NCBI GenBank assembly: GCA_002633025.1
Contig: NMRB01001409.1
Location: 30,340 to 94,339, forward strand
Reading direction: 5' to 3'
DNA length: 64,000 nucleotides
From: Notospermus geniculatus
Lineage: Eukaryota; Nemertea; Pilidiophora; Heteronemertea; Lineidae
Positions 58,086 through 64,000 of this stretch are shown one piece after another; positions within the stretch are counted from its first letter, which is position 1; each line of letters starts with the position of its first letter. Made by a program: the position numbers and the translations under genes. The notes beneath the pieces are model-generated. The model ran no database searches, was not told the origin of the DNA, and worked only from the letters and a program-made list of their open reading frames with translations.

Positions 58086-58863
58086 CTTCCCATTGGAGCG
58101 TTTCCGCGCGACGCTCGAAAGCATTGTTATTTTCCGCGTCGTTGATCACGCCGCGGGAAATAACAATGCTTTCGAGCATTGCTCCAATGGAAAGCAGGCC
58201 TGAGATAGAATAAGAATATTTGCATACAGGTCTAGAACGTTGACGAATGTTGTGGCTTCAGTGACTAATTCCCCTAAAGTGACCTTTCTATAGCCTACCG
58301 GTGTAATATTTTTCACTGCTCCCCGTTTGCCAATGCCCCCAACAAAAAGATTGACAGAATAAGCCGCGAAGCGACAATGGGGAGGCACTGATAAACATGT
58401 CTTTCTGTATTTGAGTGTCCACCAAACAATAAAACGGGCATTGGCATATGGGAGGCATTCTCATTCATTATACCTGTATGGCAGCATTATATTTCAATGA
58501 GATATCCAATTCGTAGACTCCTGGAAAGTCATCAGGAAGTCGACTGACCACCACAGGATGCGCAGTGCATTTTTAGCTCACCTCTGTGAGGTGAGCTTCT
58601 GTCATGGTACATACGTACATGATACCGTATTCCTCCTCTCCTCTACTTTTAACCCTACCCTTATTCACCAAGGAGCAATATGGGAAAAGATTTGTGACCC
58701 ACTGTGTCCAATTTTCCCTTATTTCCTTAATACCGGTATTTTTGTCTTGAACGTACTTATAGGTAAACCTTACATACACATTCAAGCCACTTATCAAAAC
58801 AAATGTCACGGCAATAGTTATTAAGGCCCGACGTGAAGTGCAGAGCCGTGGAGCAGCCATCGA
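58086..58863 (-). repeat. 778-bp tandem duplication unit, copy 1 (with exon 2 fragment)
   Basis: It starts cttcccattggagcgtttcc and repeats from 58864. It includes a ~110-bp palindrome (gctcgaaagcattgttattt and complement), a TTTTTAGCTCACCTC head fragment (58570), and the 3' part of GPCR exon 2 at 58734-58863 (TFVLISGLNVYVRFTYK) with its donor. Confidence 0.85.
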
Positions 58864-59747
58864 CTTCCCATTGGAGCGTTTCCGCGCGACGCTCGAAAGC
58901 ATTGTTATTTTCCGCGTCGTTGATCACGCCGCGGGAAATAACAATGCTTTCGAGCGTTGCTCCAATGGAAAGCAGGCCTGAGATAGAATAAGAATATTTG
59001 CATACAGGTCTAGAACGTTGACGAATGTTGTGGCTTCAGTGACTAATTCCCCTGAAGTGACCTTTCTATAGCCTACCTGTGTAATATTTTTCACTGCTCC
59101 CGGATTGCCAATGCCCCCAACAAAAGATTGACGGAATAAGCCGCGAACCGACAATGGGGAGGCACTGATAATCATGTCTTTCTGTATTTGAGTGTCCACC
59201 AAACAATAAAACGGGCATTGGCATATGGGATGCATTCTCATTCATTATACCTGTATGGCAGCATTATATTTCAATGAGATATCCAATTCGTAGACTCCTG
59301 GAAAGTCATCATGAAGTCGACTGACCACCTCAGGATGCGCAGTGCATTTTTAGCTCACCTCTGTGAGGTGAGCTTCTCTCCTGGTACATACGTACCAGGG
59401 TTTCGTCTTCCATTACTTTTTTTAGCCAAGGTAAAGAAAATCCCTATTGTTCAATAATGTTAAACAGCGTGTTCAATAGGGATTTTCTTTACTGTGACTA
59501 AAAAAAGTAATGGAAGAGGAAACCCTGACGTACATGATACCGTATTCCTCCTCTCCTCTACTTTTAACCCTACCCTTATTCACCAAGGAGCAATATGGGA
59601 AAAGATTTGTGACCCACTGTGTCCAATTTTCCCTTATTTCCTTAATACCGGTATCTTTGTCTTGAACGTACTTATAGGTAAACCTTACATACACATTCAA
59701 GCCACTTATCAAAACAAATGTCATTAATAGTTAGCAATAGTTATTAA
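58864..59747 (-). repeat. 778-bp tandem duplication unit, copy 2 (with inserted element)
   Basis: It matches copy 1 in order, interrupted at 59396-59527 by a 132-bp palindromic element. It contains the real 3' part of GPCR-7 exon 2. Confidence 0.85.
59396..59527. mobile_element. 132-bp palindromic element, CAGGGTTT ends
   Basis: The ends are cagggtttcgtcttccatta and its near-complement; the flanking repeat is acgtac (59390-59395, 59528-59533). Copy 1 of the tandem unit gives the empty site (catacgtacatgatacc). Confidence 0.85.
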
Positions 59748-60671
59748 GGGCTAGGTCCACTCACCAAATTTTCCAAGCCCACTTTTCTGAAATGTCAAAT
59801 ATCTTTAAAACACTACAGTCTTTTTACTTTGCATCCACACCTAAATTATCAGACGGACAGTGCAACAACTAAAACGACAAATTAGTTTGTTGTCGATCCA
59901 CTCATTAGCTGAAACAAAGGGTACAGCTTTCGGTACATAATGCCGCCTTATTACAAAGAATCAAGAGACTATCTTCTGTATACCAGTAACTTTGGTTTGT
60001 ATCTACACGTTAATGAAGTCAGATTTCCAAAATTCGTTTTCATTGTTGAGAAAATCTCAATTTTGTGAAAATTTTCTCAAGCTATGCCCTTTATTGGAGG
60101 TTTGACCATTCCACACATGAGCAATAACAATAATTGACTGAGTATGGTAACTCAATGAGCTTGTATTGTGGAACCAAGCAGTCCTGGAATTCTATTCAAA
60201 TGTCAGGTATGCCAGGGAGGCTTACATCATAATGCCACACTGTACATTCTGAATAGGAGTGGGCCTACCAGTATGCAGTGCATTGAGTTCAGAGGGTTTA
60301 GTCCAGAAACCCTTTTTTAGGACTGACATTCAAGCTGAAAATTATATTGAGAAAAATAAGCATTTTCATCAGTTTCCAAAACAAATTTTGAAATTCTAAC
60401 TTCATCAACGTGTAGATACAAACCTCAGGTTACAAGTACGCAGGAAATAAACTCTTTGTTTTTTGTGATAAAGCCACATTATGTACCGAAAGGTGCACCA
60501 TTGTTTTAGCTAATTAGTGCATCAGCTGGTGACAAACTCCACATTTTTGTTTTTCCAATGTCCGTCTGGTACATATGGTGCAGCTGTAGTTCAAAATGGC
60601 CAGGGCATTTCAAAGATATTTGACATTTTTAGAAAACAGGACTCTGAAAATTTGGTGAGTGGACCTAGCCC
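59748..60671. mobile_element. 924-bp TTAA element splitting GPCR-7 exon 2
   Basis: It is flanked by TTAA at 59744-59747 and 60672-60675. The ends are gggctaggtccactcaccaa and complement. Diverged inverted arms extend ~300 bp inward. No transposase frame is present. The empty site is in the 778-bp copy 1 (gttattaaggcccgac). Confidence 0.88.
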
Positions 60672-60944
60672 TTAAGGCCCGACGTGAAGAGCAGAGCCGT
60701 GGAGCAGCCATCGGGAATCTGACCACTATCAACCTGTCCACCGTCATCTCAGCCAAGAGAAAACCAGACGATATGGCGAACACGAAGGCTATATACCAAA
60801 TAAGCCTGGAAAAAAGGATTCGTAAAGAGAAATAGGAACGTCCTAATACAAGGTCTTTCGACACTCAGGTCAGACAAACAGACTCAGACACATTCAGTAT
60901 CCAATACGACGGTAGCGGGAGGCCACTCTGTATGGCGCTCCAAT

Positions 60945-61336
60945 GCGGTCAGAATACCATTTATTCCTCGGGTATAATTATATTTTTCTCCTCTGTTGAA
61001 GAATTACTCCTTGTCGGAATTGATTTTCGACGTGGAATAACTGATCGGCCGTTCTCGGTAAAAGTCTACTGGCCAATAACATGCTTGCTTTTATACGTTT
61101 CAAGGCCGTGTTTGCCCGGCGGAGAATTTGATTGGTTGCCGAATATTCCTGATGAAGTAATTATTCCCTATCGTCCGAAATGGACTAATTAATTCTTCTT
61201 CGTGCATAAATATTTAATCAGGGGGAATAATTATTTACACCCGGGGAATAATTATTTACCCCGAGAGGAATTAATTTAACACGGAGAGGAATTCAATTGT
61301 TCCCGGAGAAAAATATGATAATTCTGACCGCAGCGG
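60945..61336. mobile_element. ~390-bp palindromic element, TGCGGTCAGAAT ends
   Basis: The left tgcggtcagaat and right attctgaccgca are complements. The inner arms contain attattcc/ggaataat words. A left-truncated duplicate lies at 62643-62882. Confidence 0.7.
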
Positions 61337-61535
61337 ACTCTGTTACCTAAAAATGAGTGACAGCATTCACAGACCGCCGCAACAGATTTTTTGTGGCCAT
61401 TTTGAAACAATAGTGATCGGGTAGGTCACACGATTTCATGCACCTGTAGGTTCTATATACATGTATGAACATTTTGTCGGATACGTTACTCACTGTATGT
61501 CAAACTCGGTCGGTGGATGCCAATCCCATATATTA

Positions 61536-61905
61536 GAGAGGATGCGCAGCTTTCCGACTCCGACTGTGGACACCCTTGATAAAAACGATGTGATAGAGGT
61601 TTTCAATTCGTCAAACACCATAAATTGAAGGCAGAAAAATTGGCCTTATAAATCGGAAGTGCGGATAAATAATGAATATTTAAGTCGTAATCATAGTCGT
61701 GGCGACTTTAAGACACGACCATGACGGCTACGATATTTGCGATTTATGCGCACATCCGATTCCGAGTCAAATTTATTCTGCCACGAAGTTATGGCATTTT
61801 ACGATTTGCAAACGTCTATCAAATCGTTTTTATCAAGGATGTCCACAGCGGACTGCAATTCATTCTCGTAGTTGAAGTCGGAGTCGGAAAGCTGCGCATC
61901 CTCTC
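61536..61905. mobile_element. 370-bp element in GPCR-7 exon 1, 5-bp target duplication
   Basis: The ends are gagaggatgcgcagctttcc and complement, flanked by tatta at 61531-61535 and 61906-61910. The empty site is in the duplicate exon (63060-63080). Confidence 0.88.
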
Positions 61906-62371
61906 TATTATCAAATATCCCCCACACAAGATCTACAAGAAGAACTCCTGAATCAGCCAGCGCTAAGGCTGTCATGTAGTTACAGGTCGAGATTCGTCTG
62001 TTATCCTTCTGTACTGTTATCAATATGGACATGATGTTTCCGAAAAGTCCAAAAGCTATAATAGGAATGAATACTTCGTGGCGATCTCGTACACAATACG
62101 AAGGATCAGCACCTCTGGGTCTACCTCCGTGCTGACTGGTGATAGTGAAGAAGCGATGGGATATAGTGGCTCCGCCATCGTTCCAGAAATTTACTTCAAT
62201 CACTGCCGATGCTAGACAGAGTGCAATGAACAGACAAATTTGTTCAAGGTCTGACGTGTGCTGATTCGTCTTGCGCCTTACAGCACATTCTTTTCATCAT
62301 CCTGTGATTGACTGATGTGAATGTGCTGTGGTACAAATGCAGCACAACCTCCGTCACCGTTGCTGTTAATA

Positions 62372-62641
62372 GAGAGGATGCGCAGCTTTCCGACTCCGAC
62401 TTCAACTACGAGAGTGAATTGCAGTCCGCTATGGACATCCTTGATAAAAGCGATTTGATAGAAGTGTTCAATTCGTCGAACACCACAAATTGAAGGCAGA
62501 AAAAATTACCTTATAAACCGGAAGTGCGGATAAATAATGAATAATGAAATCGTAATCCTAGTCGTTACGACTTGAAACACGACTATTAATTTGCGATTTA
62601 TGTGCACTTCCGATTACGAGTCGAAATTATTCTGCCACAAA
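62372..62641. mobile_element. Right-truncated copy of the GAGAGGATGCGC element
   Basis: It starts gagaggatgcgcagctttcc after taata and ends at the N of the duplication junction. It carries the 41-codon open frame ending NSSNTTN and a stop (62373-62493). Confidence 0.8.
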
Positions 62642-63040
62642 NATACGTTTCAAGGCCGTGTTTGCCCGGCGGAGAATTTGATTGGTTGCCGAATATTCCC
62701 GAAGTAATTATTCCCTTTCGTCTGAAATGGACTAACTAATTCTTCTTCGTGCATAAATATTTAATCAGGGGGAATAATTATTTACACCCGGGGAATAATT
62801 ATTTACACCGAGAGGAATTAATTTAACACGGAGAGGAATTCAATTGTTCCCGGAGAAAAATATGATAATTCTGACCGCAACGGACTCTGTTACCTAAAAA
62901 TGAGTGACAGCATTCACAGGCCGCCGCAACAGATTTTTTGTGGCCATTTTGAAACAATAGTGATCGGGTAGGTCACACGATTTCATGCACCTGTAGGTTC
63001 TATAAACATGTATGAACATTTTGTCGGATACGTTACTCAC

Positions 63041-63349
63041 TGTATGTCAAACTCGGTCGGTGGATGCCAATCCCATATATTATGAAATATCCCCCCCCCC
63101 CCCAAGATCTACAAGAAGAACTCCTGAATCAGCCAGCGCTAAGGCTGTCATGTAGTTACAGGTCGAGATTCGTCTGTTATCCTTCTGTACTGTTACCAAT
63201 ATGGACATGAAAAGTCCAAAAGCTATAATAGGAATCCATGAATACTTCGTGGCGATCTCGTACACAATACGAAGGATCAGCCCCTGTGGGTCTACCTCCG
63301 TGCTTACTGGTGATAGTGAAGAAGCGATGGGATATAGTGGCTCCGCCAT
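63041..63349 (-). pseudogene. Duplicate GPCR exon 1 (no following exons of its own)
   Basis: It reads MAEPLYPIASSLSPVSTEVD, TM1 and TM2 as in GPCR-7. The conserved GNI of TM1 is deleted in frame (GLFMSIL), and a C run at 63091 (a G run in the coding strand) changes the TM2 end. It could in principle splice to GPCR-7 exon 2, which is itself broken. Confidence 0.8.
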
Positions 63350-63542
63350 CGTTCCAGAAATTTACTTCAATCACTACCGATGCTAGACAGAGTGCAATGA
63401 ACAGACTAATTTGTTCAAGGTCTGACGTGTGCTGATTCGTCCTGCGCCTTACAGCACATTCTTTTCGTCATCCTGTGATTGACTGATGTGAATGTGCTGT
63501 GGTACAAATGCAGCACAACCTCCGTCACCGTTGCTGTTAATA

Positions 63543-63931
63543 GAGAGGATGCGCAGCTTTCCGACTCCAACTTCAACTACGAGAGTGAATTGCAGTCCGC
63601 TATGGACATCCTTGATAAAAGCGATTTGATAGAAGTGTTCAATTCGTCGAACACCACAAATTGAAGGCAGAAAAATTTACCTTATAAACCGGAAGTGCGG
63701 ATAAATAATGAATAATGAAGTCGTAATCCTAGTCGTTACGACTTGAAACACGACTATTAATTTGCGATTTATGTGCACTTCCGATTACGAGTCGAAATTA
63801 TTCTGCCACAAAGTTATGGCATTTTACGATTTGCAAACGTATATCAAATCGTTTTTATCAAGGATGTCTAGAGTGGACTGCAATTCATTCTGGTAGTTGA
63901 AGTCGGGAGTCGGAAAGCTGCGCATCCTCTC
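63543..63931. mobile_element. 389-bp element, GAGAGGATGCGC family, complete
   Basis: It is flanked by taata at 63538-63542 and 63932-63936. Terminal arms of ~120 bp are inverted. The left arm encodes EDAQLSDSNFNYESELQSA and continues to NSSNTTN and stop at 63664. Confidence 0.88.
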
Positions 63932-64000
63932 TAATATTTGATTGGTATCTTGAGCGTAAATGCGTACATGTGTAATGTTTCATAATATTCAATGCCATTT

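Larger units (their letters stand above)
57300..62178 (-). pseudogene. GPCR-7: heavily disrupted GPCR pseudogene
   Basis: Exon 1 is 62178-61906 plus 61535-61494, exon 2 is 60805-60672 plus 59747-59649, exon 3 is 57803 to ~57320. Exon 1 has a 4-nt deletion in TM1 (YS then IPII without W) and a 370-bp element after TM2. Exon 2 is split by a 924-bp TTAA element and has an extra indel beside it. In exon 3 the G run in the GNWG code is expanded by two codons, a 2-nt insertion shifts TM5, and TM7 has a 1-nt loss plus an aggcct insertion. Acceptors of exons 2 and 3 are intact. Confidence 0.88.
61093..62641. repeat. ~1.5-kb tandem duplication, copy 1 (GPCR-7 exon 1 region)
   Basis: The segment starting tacgtttcaaggccgtgttt repeats from 62643. 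Copy 1 carries the 370-bp element in the exon; copy 2 does not. A single N at 62642 marks the junction, so a haplotype or assembly artefact is possible. Confidence 0.75.
62643..63931. repeat. ~1.5-kb tandem duplication, copy 2
   Basis: It parallels 61093-62641 in order (palindromic element part, exon 1, 5' flank, GAGAGG element). Confidence 0.75.

Overview
The window is animal nuclear DNA. It has spliced genes with GT/AG introns, long non-coding stretches and very many miniature inverted-repeat transposons. A solute-carrier gene, a tandem array of rhodopsin-type GPCRs, CR1/L2-like and Penelope-like retroelement fragments, and the recurring words TAGGCCTA and ACATGTAC suggest a marine invertebrate deuterostome (echinoderm, hemichordate or amphioxus). 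The exact taxon cannot be fixed from the sequence alone. Three assembly gaps (2318-2440, 25963-26360, 48288-48862) and single Ns (8524, 50792, 62642) show a draft assembly.

Region 1 (about 1.4-8.1 kb, plus strand) is the 3' portion of an SLCO/OATP organic-anion transporter gene. Seven consecutive phase-compatible exons can be read to the stop codon, including the Kazal-like extracellular loop; the 5' exons lie outside the window. Its introns are full of palindromic elements, and one element begins at the stop codon. Region 2 (8.4-30 kb) has no convincing complete gene. It holds a truncated GPCR exon (12.6-12.9 kb) between two 999-bp direct repeats, long tandem-module repeats of the TTTTTAGCTCAC class, a 75-bp-scale minisatellite, and a four-copy array of ~600-bp units whose second copy carries three nested transposons.

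Region 3 (30-63.9 kb, minus strand) is a tandem cluster of one class A GPCR family. The gene model has three coding exons: exon 1 = N-terminus, TM1 and TM2; exon 2 = TM3 and TM4; exon 3 = TM5 to TM7. Three copies are intact (GPCR-2, 351 aa; GPCR-3, 350 aa; GPCR-5, 357 aa). GPCR-1, -6 and -7 are pseudogenes broken by transposons inside exons plus small frameshifts. GPCR-4 is an orphan exon 3 ended by a LINE that itself received a Penelope-like element. The order GPCR-2/-3/-4 (35-46 kb) is repeated as GPCR-5/-6/-7 (47-58 kb), so the cluster grew by an 11-14 kb segmental duplication. Comparing the two blocks gives filled and empty sites for many insertions, an apparently identical 1.1-kb tract, a chimeric exon, and one element whose interior is inverted between blocks.

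The GPCRs keep GN in TM1, D in TM2, P in TM5 and TM6 and an N-x4-F-Y-L-Y TM7 end. They lack the TM3 and ECL2 cysteines that normally form the class A disulfide. Their ligand cannot be deduced; a lineage-specific chemosensory or peptide receptor expansion is the simplest reading.
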